DNA from: Physcomitrium patens
Taxonomy: Eukaryota; Streptophyta; Bryopsida; Funariales; Funariaceae
DNA: 64,000 nucleotides
Assembly: GCF_000002425.4 (NCBI RefSeq)
Contig: NC_037263.1
Coordinates: 4,898,959 to 4,962,958 of the forward strand
Reading direction: 5' to 3'
The notes below the pieces were generated by a model. That model did not search any database. It was given only the letters and a program-made list of their open reading frames with translations, and was not told where the DNA came from. A program made the translations under genes and the position numbers. Below, piece after piece: positions 1 through 11,446 of the stretch. The stretch's first letter is position 1; the number at the start of each line of letters is the position of its first letter.

Positions 1-378
1 TGCATTTAAACAAATCGTAAACATCTTTTACATGTATTCATGAATATTAATTTAAAACTAATATTTTTTTTTCAATTTTTTTAATATTTCTAATATTTAT
101 TGATTTAGCTAAGAAAAAATAAAAAATAAAATTTACTTATATATTTTGTATATTATAAGCTAAAAAATAATAAAAAAAAATATATACATATATCTTATTC
201 ATCTAAACATATATAGCCATTATCTGACAAGATAAATTTATCTTCTAATTAAGAAAGATCTAAGTCTTTAATAGTTTAAAAAATTAAAAGATCAATCAGT
301 ATAAATTTTTTCTCTTTTATTATTAAATAGATTCTATATCTTTTATTCAAAATTCAAAAGAATCTATTGAAATTCTTG

Positions 379-382
<4 letters not shown>

Positions 383-420
<38 letters not shown>

Positions 421-429
421 ATTATTATT
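383..429. repeat. (AT)n then (ATT)n microsatellite
   Basis: An uninterrupted AT dinucleotide run of about 32 bases passes directly into four to five ATT units. Confidence 0.95.
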
Positions 430-1642
430 GCATGATACATTAATAATTATATCACTAATTTTTTATATTAGATTTTGAAGTGTTAAAAAACATATGTATT
501 AAGATATAAGATAAAGTTCTTAATAAAATAATAAAATATATTAAGTAAAATATATGTTGGTTTTAATAAGAAAAATCAATTCTTTGTAAGAAATTTATTT
601 AATTTTCTTAATTCTAATTAATAACACAATGTAAAAATTATTTTCATTTTTAATTTACTAATTTTTTATTACTAATTTTTATTAATAAGAAAAAATATTT
701 GTTTTTTAAAAATATACATTTAGTATTATAAAATTATATTCTAGAATATAAAAAATGAATCAAAATAGATTTGGATTAAAAATATTTTTAGTTTTTATAA
801 TCAGCATAAATCATAATTTTTAAAAGGTTTATTTTATTTTATTTTATTGTGTAGACACTCCTTTGCATATACACCTCCTCAAAGGATAACTGATTTTTAT
901 TTTAAATCGTAATTTTTAAATCAAACTTTTTCCTATATCTATTTTTTTAATCCAAATTAGATAATCCATTTGTATTATATTATCTCCATTCTTAATTCTG
1001 TTTTCCTTGCAAAAATTTGTAAAATTGATTTTTGAATAATGAGAACACAAGATTATAATTTATCATAAAACAACTAATTATAAAAATTATAGTCATCAAT
1101 GTACAATGATGTGTATTTGGAAATGTATCTACTTTGAGGCCTTCTTAAAGTTATGTAACTCTTTGTATTATTATTACTAATACTTTATTGTTTGAATACA
1201 TAATACTTAAGTTACAAAATAAAAATAAAATTATGAAACATTAAATTAAATAATATATACTTGCTTAATATTGACCTTTACACATATAAATACATAAAAA
1301 TATATATTAAATTATATGTATAAATATGCATGTATGATTATTTTAGTTAATTTTTTAAAATTTAAATAAATATACGAAATAAGATAAAAATATAATAAAA
1401 TATATTAAAAATACCAGGATCAATTTTTTTTTGTTATTATACTATTAACTTAAGATGAATTCACAATTAGTAGATTTTTAAAAAAAGTACTTACCTTTAC
1501 AATTTAATTTTTATAAACAAGTAAACTATCAAATTTAATTATATAAAATTAATATTTTTTTATTATTTTTATTTAAAATTATAAATATATATAAAAATAA
1601 ATTAAATATTATATTTATATATATAAAAATTTGAATTTAACT

Positions 1643-1644
1643 AA

Positions 1645-1683
<39 letters not shown>

Positions 1684-1685
1684 AT
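1643..1685. repeat. (AAAT)n microsatellite
   Basis: About ten perfect tandem AATA/AAAT tetranucleotides. Confidence 0.95.
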
Positions 1686-2654
1686 CATAGTTAACAAGTA
1701 AATACATGTAATTTTATTGTAGTTATGTTACTTTTTTAGGATTGAGCGTAGAAGTTATATGTGGTTATATGAAACTAAAAACATCTTTGAAATAAGATTG
1801 GCAAAGAATATAAGTATAATTTTACATTGTATGAATTTAAATTTTATTCAATTTTTATTTTCCAACTTTTGTAATTTAGGTTCTTTAATGAATTATTTTA
1901 AAAATATAAATCTTTATAAAGTTTTATGTTTTAAAATTATTTTTATTATATAAATTATTTTAATTAATTTTTTAAAGTTAATGCATCTAATTTTTTTAAA
2001 TGATAATTTTTATTTATAAATGTGTTTTATTATCTTAAATTTTTGTTTTATAAAGATTATACTTATTTTAATACAAGACTTCTTTTACAAATACAAATAA
2101 TTGTGAAAATCTAGACTAATTAATGTCACTAAGTAGTATCACTTGATGGTCATTATTTTTTTATAGATAGATTAATTACTTTAAATATATACTATTTATT
2201 ATCTCTTTATAAATTTAGTATAAATATTATATTTATTTAATATATTTTTAGTTGAAACATAATATTTTTTATTTATTGAGAATTTTTAATAATTAAAAGT
2301 ATTATAATAATAAAGAATGGTTGATATGTAATATAAATAGTTTGGAAGTTTTTAAGGAAATTTCTTTATTATAAAATTAGACATTCAAATATTTAGCAGA
2401 AATAATTTGTATAAATATTTGAAGTTTTTTTCAAAATAAAGAATTTGCATAATATTCTTTGAAATAAATTGATTTAATAGCCAATGAATTCTATTTTAGA
2501 TTATTTTTTATATTTTATTTTTATTTTTATTTTATAATTCATGCAATATTATCAACAATAATATCAAAAATTTAAAATATTTTTTAAGAAAACGTATTAC
2601 TTTCAAAAGTATAATTATAATGACAATTTTGAAAAAAATTAAATGTATAATGGG

Positions 2655-3164
2655 TGTAATGGGACATTTGTATTATTGATGCATAGAAATAGGTAGTTGG
2701 AGCTATTTTTGAGAAGTTTTTAGAAGTTTTTAGAATTGAGGCTAGATTAGTCGTCAATGTAGAATCTACCATTAAACATTCTAGAAGAACTAAGGGCAGT
2801 TATTTAGGTAGAGTCCACTACTAGTACCTTCTAAAAGGGGCAATTATCTTCGTCAAGCCCATCATTAGGGACATTCTAGAAAGTTCCAAGATGGTTTGAC
2901 AAATTATGAATAAGACTAATTGAGGCCATTTGGATATTTGATCAAGTATAGCTTTGGTCTTTTTTTCTCAATTAAGTTTGGTTTATATATTTTTTTATTC
3001 TATACTATTCTATTCTCTTTTGCTTTGTTTTACCTTTTATTATTCTATTTTATTTAATTCTATTTAGTTTTATTTTGGTTAACTATGTCTTAAGTTGTGA
3101 TAGAATTTATGTTGGTGTAGATTAGATGAGTTTTAGATCTTAGAGAGAGTGTAGTCCCATTTCA
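2655..3164 (+). repeat. 5' LTR of element E
   Basis: About 510 bp, starting with TGTAATGGG. It matches 33405-33907 over landmarks such as ATAGGTAGTTGGAG and GTTTTAGATCTTA-like segments. The exact ends are approximate because both copies are eroded. Confidence 0.7.
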
Positions 3165-3165
3165 C

Positions 3166-3180
3166 TAGTATCAAAGTAAA
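3166..3180 (+). other. Degraded primer-binding site of element E
   Basis: The sequence tagtatcaaagtaaa directly after the 5' LTR resembles the plant initiator-Met tRNA primer site TGGTATCAGAGC with several G-to-A changes. This fixes the element's orientation as plus. Confidence 0.5.
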
Positions 3181-3348
3181 GTATTAGTCTATTTTTTTAG
3201 TAGTTTGTTGATAGCCACTGCCTACTTGGAAGTGAGTTGTTGTAGTCACACTACATACTGTTTTGAAGTTACCACGAACTACTTTTAAGAAGTTAATTCA
3301 AAAAAAAAAAGACATTATAATAGCAAAGTCTTGCAAAGAAATTGCAAT

Positions 3349-4471
3349 ATGGAAGATATGGCGGAGCCATTGAAGATGGAGGCTCAGATACAACATCTCT
3401 TAGATTTAATAGGTATTCTATAGGAACAAATTGAAGCCTTTGAGGCAAGAAAGTTGTTATTTATTAGGCTAAAATTAAAGAAGCTTGATACATATTCTTG
3501 GACTTTAAGGCAAGAAGATATATGCCAGTAGCTCTTCAAAATGCGATAATACCTCCAACTTTCTGGGACAACCACCACCAAAGAAATTATATATGCAATC
3601 AATTATTTGAAAGGTACAGAAGTCACTTAGTGGCGACATTGAGCCAAAGCTATGGAGCTTAGGGTAGATTTTGTGACTAAGAGGAGTTTGAAACTAAGCT
3701 TAAGAATGAATTTGGTCCATCTATCTAGAAAAATTAGTATGAAATTAGTTGATTAATCTTATACAATTTAGGTCAATGTAAGATTATGTCTCTCAATTCA
3801 AGTTTCTTTGTCTGTAAATTGGCAATGTTTCAAAGGTCGAGATGATGGATTGATTTGAATGAGGGTTAAAACTTATGATTTAGCAAGAGGTGGAATTAAG
3901 GGATCTACAAAGATTTGAAGATATAATTAAGATTGCAAAGAAGATCAATGTTATAGATTTCAAAAATTATGGAGCACAACCTATAGATCAAAGTTCTATG
4001 CTGTTATTCAATACTTTGGTACAACAACCAATGCCAATAGAAATTGATGCCCTCCAATGACAATTGATACCACAAAAATAACAAATATTGTTGCAAAAAG
4101 AATTGTAATTCTATTGTTGAGAGCTAAGCCATCACATTGGAGATTATCTAAAACGTCAAAATTTAGGCAGCAACAAATTAAGATGGATTTACAATCTCGA
4201 GGCTTATCAAATCGATAAAGAAGTAGAGTAAAGAAATGAGATTGCTCAATAAAAGCACCAAGGGCTGATATTAGGGATAATTATTATCTCTCAAAAGACT
4301 AACGGCATGGCCTCAAACAGCTATCAAAAAGATCATTTAGTATATCTAATGAGTCCACTAAAAAGACAACCATGTCGAGTGCTTATGAATTACAGCTCTA
4401 TAAAAAATTACATATTGATTGGAATTATCAATTGATTTGGATTTATAACCAAGGTGATCAAAAGAAGGAAT
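3349..4471 (+). pseudogene. Element E gag (capsid-like) pseudogene
   Basis: Reading from the ATG at 3349 gives, with frameshifts and stops, a retrotransposon Gag pattern: an N-terminal stretch with MEAQIQHLL, then AYTW-W-RH-like residues near 3600-3660, then a region around 3690-3960 that resembles the plant gypsy Gag order (a FGPS-like segment, RLNLRQCG-like and DYVSQFK-like positions, then FEDIIKIAEKI-like residues). Several stops sit where CGA or CAA/CAG is expected. It is cut off at 4471 by insertion of element C, and its pol resumes at 30171. It is not expected to make protein. Confidence 0.6.
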
Positions 4472-5020
4472 TATCTAAGATATGAATTAAAAGAAGATGT
4501 ATAAACTTGTGAAATTTGTATTTAAAGAAAAGTGAAAAAATAAAAATAAAGAAGTATGTATAATAAAAAAAAATTAGAATGGCTATTGTCAAAAGACAAG
4601 GAAACTAGAGACTCTTGAATCTAGACTAGAAGTAAGAAAGAAGTTGATAGGAGTGAAGAAGACTTCACTCTTTCTTCTATATATACTATTTACATAGGAT
4701 TTATGTAGCAACGTTTTATAGGACCTCAAAAAATGTGTTGACTTTATAGGACATGTATCTTGACTTACAAGGCAAGTTTTTCATATGAGTGCCATATAGT
4801 TAGCTTATTTCATAAACTATTAATATATGTGGCATGTGATTATTTTATTGTCCAAGTTTCTAACCTATCAATCAACTACGAACACATGTAAAGTCAAAAC
4901 AATGTTTGAAATGCTTCTAAGAAGCTTCTCTAAAAGATATTATGAAATTAATCTACTTTTATTTCTACCTATTCATATTATTAATAACAATTAGAATAGA
5001 TATATATATCCATGAAACTA
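4472..5020 (-). repeat. 3' LTR of element C
   Basis: About 549 bp, similar to the LTRs at 14590-15150, 26842-27401, 28410-28959 and 35834-36376 (family B/C LTRs). Shared landmarks include a segment reading gaatggctattgccaaaag, a TATATATACTA box and alternating gctt/aagc motifs near the far end. The orientation is minus, as for the pol it flanks. Confidence 0.75.
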
Positions 5021-5128
5021 CTTCAACTTCTAAGAATGAGTTTCATGAGGAGCGATGATTATATATTGATGAAGTAATATTTGAATTGTCTACAAAGAGG
5101 AAAAGGTCCAAGCCTATGATAGTCCAAC
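5021..5128 (-). pseudogene. Element C pol 3'-end fragment
   Basis: Short piece between the 3' LTR of C and insertion A1. It continues at 11447 once A1 is removed. It corresponds to the sequence just after pol in element B and carries no usable frame. Confidence 0.55.
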
Positions 5129-5948
5129 TGTAGAATAGATATTAATTCGTTTTTGAAAGATATTGATAAAATATATTAATAGTCCATATAATAGGAAATT
5201 TAGGAGGACGGATGAGTGATTTAGTTATTAAAAGCGATTAATTATAGAATTACGGTTAGAATTTGGAGAATCAGGGGAAAGTATATAGGAGTTGTAGAAG
5301 TTAATTAAGGTGCCAGACTGTGAGAGTCGTAAGCCGAGGGCTAGACTGTGATAGTCATGAACCGAGGACCATTGCTGTGATAGTTGTGAGTCGGGATAAG
5401 CTTGGTGCTACCTCTTTTCTTTTGTTTGTTATTTTTTTTGAATAAGAGGATTGAGAGTTTCTGAATATTGTGAAGTGAATTATGGAATGGAAATGTGATT
5501 GGTATTATTTGAGAAGAAGAAAGATTGAATGCTGAAATCTGATTGTAGTTCAGCAGAGAGAATGAGTCTATGTTTGTGTGAAACACTGTAATATGAATGG
5601 CAGTTCTGTGTGAAGAATTCCAGTGATTGAAATGAGGGTAATTGTGTGCTGAAAGCTATGAGGGCGCAGTATTATAGTTGGAGATTATGAGGGTGAATAT
5701 ATTGGTGGAAATAGTAGTTATTGGTATGACTGAATTGTTGTAAGGAAGAGATCGATAAGATGAAGGAAGAGATTATAGTTTCTTTGTGTATTCAGATATT
5801 GGAAATAGAGACGATACATTCAGGAGGTAATTGATTGTATGATCCTAACGTGAATGCTTAAGCAACTAGTCATTCTTCGTGTTCGAATCTCCCTATACGG
5901 GTTTATTCTAGGAAGTTTCTTTCGGAATAAGTAAAACGAGCAATCACA
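5129..5948 (+). repeat. 5' LTR of A1
   Basis: 820 bp, TG...CA ended. A TATA-like stretch (gtatatagga near 5281) lies about 20 bp upstream of three 28-bp tandem units. It is closely similar to the 3' LTR, differing by point changes and one 28-bp unit. Confidence 0.92.
5312..5395 (+). repeat. Three 28-bp tandem units in the A1 5' LTR
   Basis: The units begin gccagactgtgagagtcg and end near gccgagg, then repeat twice with changes. The 3' LTR has four units (10777-10888); the A2 LTRs have about one. They lie just downstream of the TATA-like box, near the expected transcription start. Confidence 0.85.
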
Positions 5949-5951
5949 TTT

Positions 5952-5968
5952 TGGCGCCACTGTTAAGG
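5952..5968 (+). other. Primer-binding site of A1
   Basis: tggcgccactgttaagg starts three bases after the LTR. It resembles the tRNA-Asp primer site used by Athila/Tat-type elements (TGGCGCC then GTTGCCGG). The A2 copy keeps a better version (24208-24226). Confidence 0.75.
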
Positions 5969-6025
5969 AGTGATAATAGCTTTGAGTATTAGGAATTAAT
6001 TACCAAACGTGTGAGAAAATTGGCA

Positions 6026-8866
6026 ATGGAAGACGATTTTAGTAGTGTTTGAAGAAAGAATATAGTTATTAAGAATGAGAATTTAACAGTAAAGAGAATA
6101 AAACAATCAAAGGAATAAATAGAGCGATTGCAAGCAAGAAATTTGTTGCGTAATGAGTGAGATCGCAAATTAAAAAAGAAGCATTGACAAAGTTGGATTA
6201 AGCTGTGGTTGCATGCTTGTCGGCATATTTGATCGTATCCAGAAGACGATCGACCTCTAATATTTCAGAAGTACATACCGTTAAAGAAATTACCAAGAGC
6301 ACTCGTGGGGAATGCTACTAATAGTCCAACATATCTCTCGAAGCCGTTAACGGAAAACAAGGAAGGTACAGAGGAATTAGATACCCCACTGGATATTTTT
6401 TCAATTGAAAATACGTCTGATACTAACAAGACTGGTTTTGAAGATCAGCATAAATCACTTACAAATAAAGACCAATTCAGAGTATATCAAAACCTATCGT
6501 TTTCACCTTATATTCAACAAGTAAAATTATTTGGAGAGAATAATAGTCAATCGGGAAGGCCTGGAAGTTTGAAAAAGACTTTTGCGGGAGAAAATTTTTA
6601 TTTTAATAAGGAATTGAACAGAACACTGACATCTTTAATGGCGTCCGGAGGACCAACAATTCCAATTGCAGTACAAATGGGTGCAGTAGGCGATTGTATG
6701 ACTAGTGTCGCACGACTATCTACTTTTCAGGGATTTTTGAGTGCGGATCTAAATCAATATTTGTCTCAATTTTTGAAGGTGTGTGTAGCCAATAATGGAA
6801 GAATAGAAGATATTTGGCTACGATGGCTGCCAGTGACATTGAAAGACACAGCATTTGAGTGGTATAACCACCAACCTGTGGAACAATTTATCAATTGGGA
6901 AGCATAGAAGAATGCATTTTTAGCCCATTTTTGACCAATTGATTTTGAAGAACATCTTAGAGAAAAATTAATGAATAGCAGAATGATACCAGGGGAAGCG
7001 GTACAGTCATATTATGGTCGCATAGCAGATATACTTCAAAAATGGCCAAATAATCAAATGTCGAAATCGTTTGTGTTGTCCATATTGGTTAATGGACTAC
7101 ATCCACCAGAATTGAAGATGTTTGTAAAAGAGGCCTAATCAGCCACCATTGCATCATCTCTTGAGCAAGCGAGAGTATGGGAGGAATGTCACTATGACCA
7201 GAACTTAACAGTTGGAGCCATGATGATTCCATCTCAAGGAGATTATCAAATGATAAATTGGAATGATGCATCGAAAGATTATCTGGGAAGGAATGATTAT
7301 GGTACAATTCTACACGGAATCGTAGATGTCATTCCATTGCTGGCTGTACCACCATCATCATCACACCTATATGCACCTTATTCCACATATCAAAAACCAA
7401 CACCTACGAAGGAATTACCAAATGTATTGATATCAAGGGATCCCAATGAGTCATTGCTGTTAACATTGACGAAAAAAATGGATGAATTGGCTGTGAATCT
7501 GGCCAAGGATAAAGAAAAAAGACATAAACCAATCAATATGCATCCCAATGTCCGGTACAATAATTATAAAGGGCAAGGTCATTTAGTAAAAGAATGTCTT
7601 TCACCTCCCCAAATGACTGTAAAATGTAACTTTTGTGGGGGCAAGCATATTACCACCAACTGTTGTAATTTATGAAAGCAATAATAACTCAGTAACCAGA
7701 TAATGATTCAACCAACTTTGTGGGACGTCAATCAAGTACAAACAAATAATAGGTTTGGCTGGAATGGAAATCGAGCGAATAAACCAAACAGGAATTATTC
7801 CAATTTCCTAAACTCTGAATTTCACTAAGAAGGTGTATCCAATACTCACGAATTGGTGATGAATCAACTAGGATACCATCAATATCCATCCATGATGAAG
7901 CCAATACTAGACTCTATAGTAACAATGGGTAAACCAAGATCCTTTATTCATTTGACATGGAACACACCTAGCCGTTATATACAAGTAGAGACACCCAATA
8001 TCCCTGAAGGAGTTGGCAGGAGACCATTTTATTGCTATTGTTGCAAACAAATCAGACATTATGCAAGTGAATGTCCTAATCCAAGGACCAGTGATGACTA
8101 TGCTCCAATATGTGGAAATTGTAAGCAGTCTGGTCACACTTATCAGCAGTGCAATGTGCCCTTTAATTATAATAATCGGGACCAGCAAATACAAACAAGC
8201 CAACTGGCGGAGGATAAAGGCCTTGTTCAACAAGACTCACCAATACATCGTATCGAGGTCGTGAACGCAGTGCTTACCAGAGGCCAACAAAAAGACAAGA
8301 ATCTAATTCAGGACATGGATGAATCAATCGAAAGAGAGCAAGTAGCATCGTCCACGAGGCTAAATGAACCAATATCAGTACTGGGACGTATCCCAATATT
8401 GAGTCTTCAACAGACTGAGAAACCTAATTTGGTTCCACATGCCAATTTACCGGGACCATCCAATCCAAGTCCTGTTACGGGCTTTGTACCTAGTAGGAGA
8501 CCTGACTCGGCGGAAAAATCTAATGAGGTCTCAATTACGGAGGCTTTGATTGTGTTCCAAGCAGTTCCAATCTCTATGCAGTTTCGAGAAACATCCTATC
8601 TATTGAAAGATCCTCTCGGGGGCGGGAATTCCAAAGAAGCTCCGGCTGCTATTTCCATTCCAAGTCCAGGGCGAAAGACTATCTTACTTCATAGAGTAAA
8701 ATCGAAACCAATGAAATGCAAAAGAGCATTGGGAATTACTCTCAATATGGAACCCTACGACATTTTGAAGGATTTGGATGTTATTCAGCCTTCAATTACA
8801 ATGAAGCAACTTTTGGTTGTAGCACTTGAATATCGATCTACATTGAATTCAGTGCTAATACGATGA
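6026..8866 (+). pseudogene. A1 gag polyprotein with zinc knuckles, broken by stops
   Basis: The frame starts at ATG 6026 (peptide start MEDDF) and runs as a broken Gag. A capsid-like block lies at about 6640-7200, with TAFEWYNHQ, SYYGRIADIL and LVNGLHPPELKMF. Zinc-knuckle motifs follow: one degraded (YKGQGHLVKEC), a CX2CX3HX4C knuckle at about 7630-7670, and two ordinary CX2CX4HX4C knuckles near 8030-8150 (CYCCKQIRHYASEC and CGNCKQSGHTYQQC). A Pro/Ser-rich linker leads to the protease. In-frame stops at 6047 (TGA), 6906 (TAG) and others fit deaminated CGA/CAG codons, and frameshifts occur near 7680-7850. The TGA at codon 9 is shared with copy A2. Gag would be about 900 residues, long for a gypsy element. 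Confidence 0.75.
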
Positions 8867-9739
8867 AGATCCCGCACTAAAGAAATTCATGAAGTTAGCT
8901 TAAACCCAGATCCGGGAGTACCAACAATCGATATATTAATCGATGGCATTTTAATTCCAGGGATATAAGTCGATGGTGGCTCCGGTGTGAATTTAATAAA
9001 CACGGATACAATGGAGGACTTGGATCTAAAGCAATTGCTACCTACAACATTGGTCTTGTAAATGACAGATCATAGTCGAGTAAAGTCAATAGAAATCTTA
9101 CGCAATATTACCACTGAAATCGTGGGATTGACATACAAAATCGATTATATTGTATTTCGATTACAGAGTTCTACATTATCATATCTCATTTTATTAGGCA
9201 GACCTTGGCTTTATCAAGCCAAAGCTAAGAATGATTGGGGCCGAGGCACATTGACAATTGGAAAATGCTGTGATTAGATATTTCTACAGATGTATCCGGT
9301 ACAATATCATGGAGAATCTCAATTGCCAGAATCAAAATTTACATCGGACAACGAGAGTCAATCGATTGAGGCAGATGATGATGCTATAGGTTCACCGCAA
9401 TTTGGGGTAGGACAAAACACTTCAACATCAAAGGCATGAGTCTACCAATGTGGAAGTCATGGCAAATATTTACTGCATCAGGAGGATGCGACTAAGTCGG
9501 ATCATGCTATTGCTAAATGGATGAACAATTCCACAGTCAATAGAGTCAGCACATTGGAACCAAATTTCGATGGTTCCCATATGTCGGATAATAAAAGATA
9601 TTCAGATCAGGAGAAGATAATTAAATCAGAGGTTTTTGAAGACCTTGTGTGTCAATCTATTAACCTGGGCACCAATGAAATGCCACAGCTAATTAAAATA
9701 TATGCCAGTATCATAGGTACAGAATTGGATGCTTGAAAA
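8867..9739 (+). pseudogene. A1 retropepsin-like protease region
   Basis: The frame continues from gag through CGA-to-TGA at 8864. It contains the catalytic-loop equivalent DGGSGVNL near 8970 and the C-terminal protease motif ILLGRPWL near 9185-9210 (the Ile/Leu-Leu-Gly-Arg-Pro signature of Athila/Tat-type proteases). A linker with GTLTIGK follows. The region is broken by several stops, and the ORFs at 9062-9277 and 9521-9736 are the surviving open pieces. The aspartate sits in DGG rather than the usual D[ST]G, which is seen in both A copies as far as can be read. Confidence 0.65.
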
Positions 9740-10230
9740 TAATTTTTCGTCCATCACAAATCTACCTTTATGTGGTCGTATGCGGATTTGAAAGGAATTC
9801 TAGTTGACATGTGTAAGCACCAGATTATTGTGGAGGAGGGTGTTATGCCAGTTCATCAAAGACAACAGTGACTTAATCCAAAATATTTCCTTTTAGTGAA
9901 AGATGAATTGGATAAACTTCTCGATGTGGGTTTTATTTATACTGTTTCGCATAGTGCATGGATGTCGCCAATCATGATGGTACCAAAAAAGAATGGAAAA
10001 ATCAGGATTTTTCAGGATTTCTGGAAACTTAATGTAGCCACCAAGAAAGATTACTTCTCATTACCTTTCACACACAATATGAGTAACATGTTGTCATTAT
10101 CACCAAGTAGTAAAAGAATAAGAGTAGGGCACCAGTTAAAGTCATTTTGTGGTGTTGTTTTGGGTTGGCTAGAGTGCCATTTTCTTATATTTCTTGTGTT
10201 TTTGAGAGTAGTAGTTCCAGTTAAGAGTTA
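9740..10230 (+). pseudogene. A1 truncated reverse transcriptase (fingers only)
   Basis: Reads as the start of a gypsy RT: LDKLLDVGFIY, then SPIMMVPKKNGKIRI, QDFWKLNVATKKD and SLPF. The sequence then leaves the family at about 10083 and continues as SLSPSSKRI with a short hydrophobic tail (WLECHFLIFLVFL) to a TAA at 10229-10231. No YxDD palm motif, thumb, RNase H or integrase follows. Copy A2 has exactly the same junction and tail (with TGG changed to TAG), so the truncation predates both insertions. The fragment should lack polymerase activity. Confidence 0.75.
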
Positions 10231-10233
10231 ACA

Positions 10234-10485
10234 GTGAGGAGCCAGTTACAAGTGTCAATTAAAGATATTCCAGAATGGATGAGTTAGGAGCAGTATCAAT
10301 TAGAACTTCGGGATGTCCAGATCTTGAAACTGGATGCTCAAGTCCGTGTATTGGATGAGTATAATGAAGACCTTTGAGCTCAGTTGAAGAAGAAGTCGAT
10401 GGATGGATTGGAGGAGGAGGAAGAAGATTTGCAATTGGAACCAGATTTGGTCGAACCTACATTCAATAATGCGGCAATTGATTAA
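10234..10485 (+). pseudogene. A1 remnant of coiled-coil ORF
   Basis: Homologous to the intact coiled-coil ORF of A2 (19417-19896), but with an internal deletion of about 260 bp removing the N-terminal heptads and with TAG/TGA stops. The shared parts include QILKLEAQVR-like sequence near 10320 (here with changes), an acidic Glu/Asp-rich stretch, and the end AID-stop at 10485. Confidence 0.75.
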
Positions 10486-10593
10486 TTAGATAGGCCAGAG
10501 GAGCTAGTAACTTTGTGGAGATTTATTAGATAATTTTTAGATAGGTATCAATTGGATGTTTACGAGGATGCTACACAAATAGGAGTAAGGCTA

Positions 10594-11441
10594 TGTAGAA
10601 TAGATATTAATTTGTTTTTGAAAGATATTGGTAAAATATATTAATAGTCCATATAATAGGAAATTCAGGAGGACGGATGAATGCTTTAATTATTAAAAGT
10701 GATTAATTACAGGATTACGGTTAGAAACTGGAGAATCAAGAGAAAGTATATAGGAGTTGTAGAAGTTAATTAAGGTGCCAGACTGTGAGAGTCGTAAGCC
10801 GAGGGCCAAACTATGAGAGTCGTAAGGTGAGGGCCAGACTATGATAGTCATGAGCCGAGGGCCATTGCTATGATAGTTGTGAACTGGGGTAAGCTTGGTG
10901 CTACCTCTTTTCTTTTGTTTGTTATTTTCTTTGAATAAGAAGATTGAGAGTTTTTGAATATTGTGAAGTGAATTATAGAATGGAAATGTGATTGGTATTA
11001 TTTGAGAAGAAGAAAGATTGAATGTTGAAATCTGATTGTAGTTCAGCAGAGAGAATGAGTCTGTGTTTGTGTGAAACACTGTAATGTGAATGGTAGTTCT
11101 GTGTGAAGAATTCCAGTGATTGGAATGAGGATAATTGTGTACTGAAAACTGTGAGGGCGCAGTATTACAGTTGGAGATTATGAGGGTGAATATCTTGGTG
11201 GAAATAGTAGTTATTGGTATGACTGAATTGTTGTAAGGAAGAGACCGATAAGGTGAAGGAAGAGATTATATTTTCTTTGTGTGTTTAGATATTGAAAATA
11301 GAGACGATACATTCAGGAGGTAATTGATTGTGTGAGCCTAACATGAACGCTTAAGCAACTAGTCATTTCTCGTGTTCGAATCTCCCTATACGAGTTTATT
11401 CTGGGAGGTTTCTTCTAGAATAAGTAAAATGAGCAATCACA
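10594..11441 (+). repeat. 3' LTR of A1
   Basis: 848 bp with the same termini as the 5' LTR. A purine-rich tract (aggagtaaggcta) abuts its start. It has four 28-bp units at 10777-10888. The target duplication CCAAC follows at 11442-11446. Confidence 0.92.
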
Positions 11442-11446
11442 CCAAC

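Larger units (their letters stand above)
1..2654. other. AT-rich DNA without a recognisable gene
   Basis: Very AT-rich sequence with homopolymer runs and simple repeats. The only open stretch (about 64 codons near 1.76-1.95 kb) is rich in Ile, Asn, Phe and Leu, as expected by chance in AT-rich DNA. No LTR, pol motif or RNA gene was recognised. Confidence 0.6.
5129..11441 (+). mobile_element. Family A non-autonomous gypsy-like element, copy A1
   Basis: A complete 6.3-kb unit with LTRs at 5129-5948 and 10594-11441, each starting TGTAGAATAG and ending CAATCACA. It has a primer site at 5952, a purine tract before the 3' LTR, and a 5-bp target duplication CCAAC at 5124-5128 and 11442-11446. The order is gag with zinc knuckles, protease, a truncated reverse transcriptase, then a coiled-coil ORF remnant. 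Palm catalytic motifs, RNase H and integrase are absent. The same architecture occurs in copy A2 (18546-24991). The primer site and gene content suggest affinity to the Tat/Athila side of gypsy elements (inference). It sits in the pol region of element C. Confidence 0.88.

Noticed and set aside
1759..1953. 64-codon ORF in AT-rich DNA
   Set aside because: Composition (Ile/Asn/Phe/Leu) is what random AT-rich sequence gives; no homology recognised.
5341..5586. MFHTNTDSFSLL-type ORFs (also at 10693, 18908, 24591)
   Set aside because: The same frame recurs because it is the antisense of the A LTR. The LTR is non-coding and no start context or domain supports a protein.
7089..8264. Opposite- and alternate-frame ORFs inside A1 gag (7089-7307, 7907-8233, 8013-8264)
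   Set aside because: Shadows of the zinc-knuckle gag frame, which carries the recognisable motifs.
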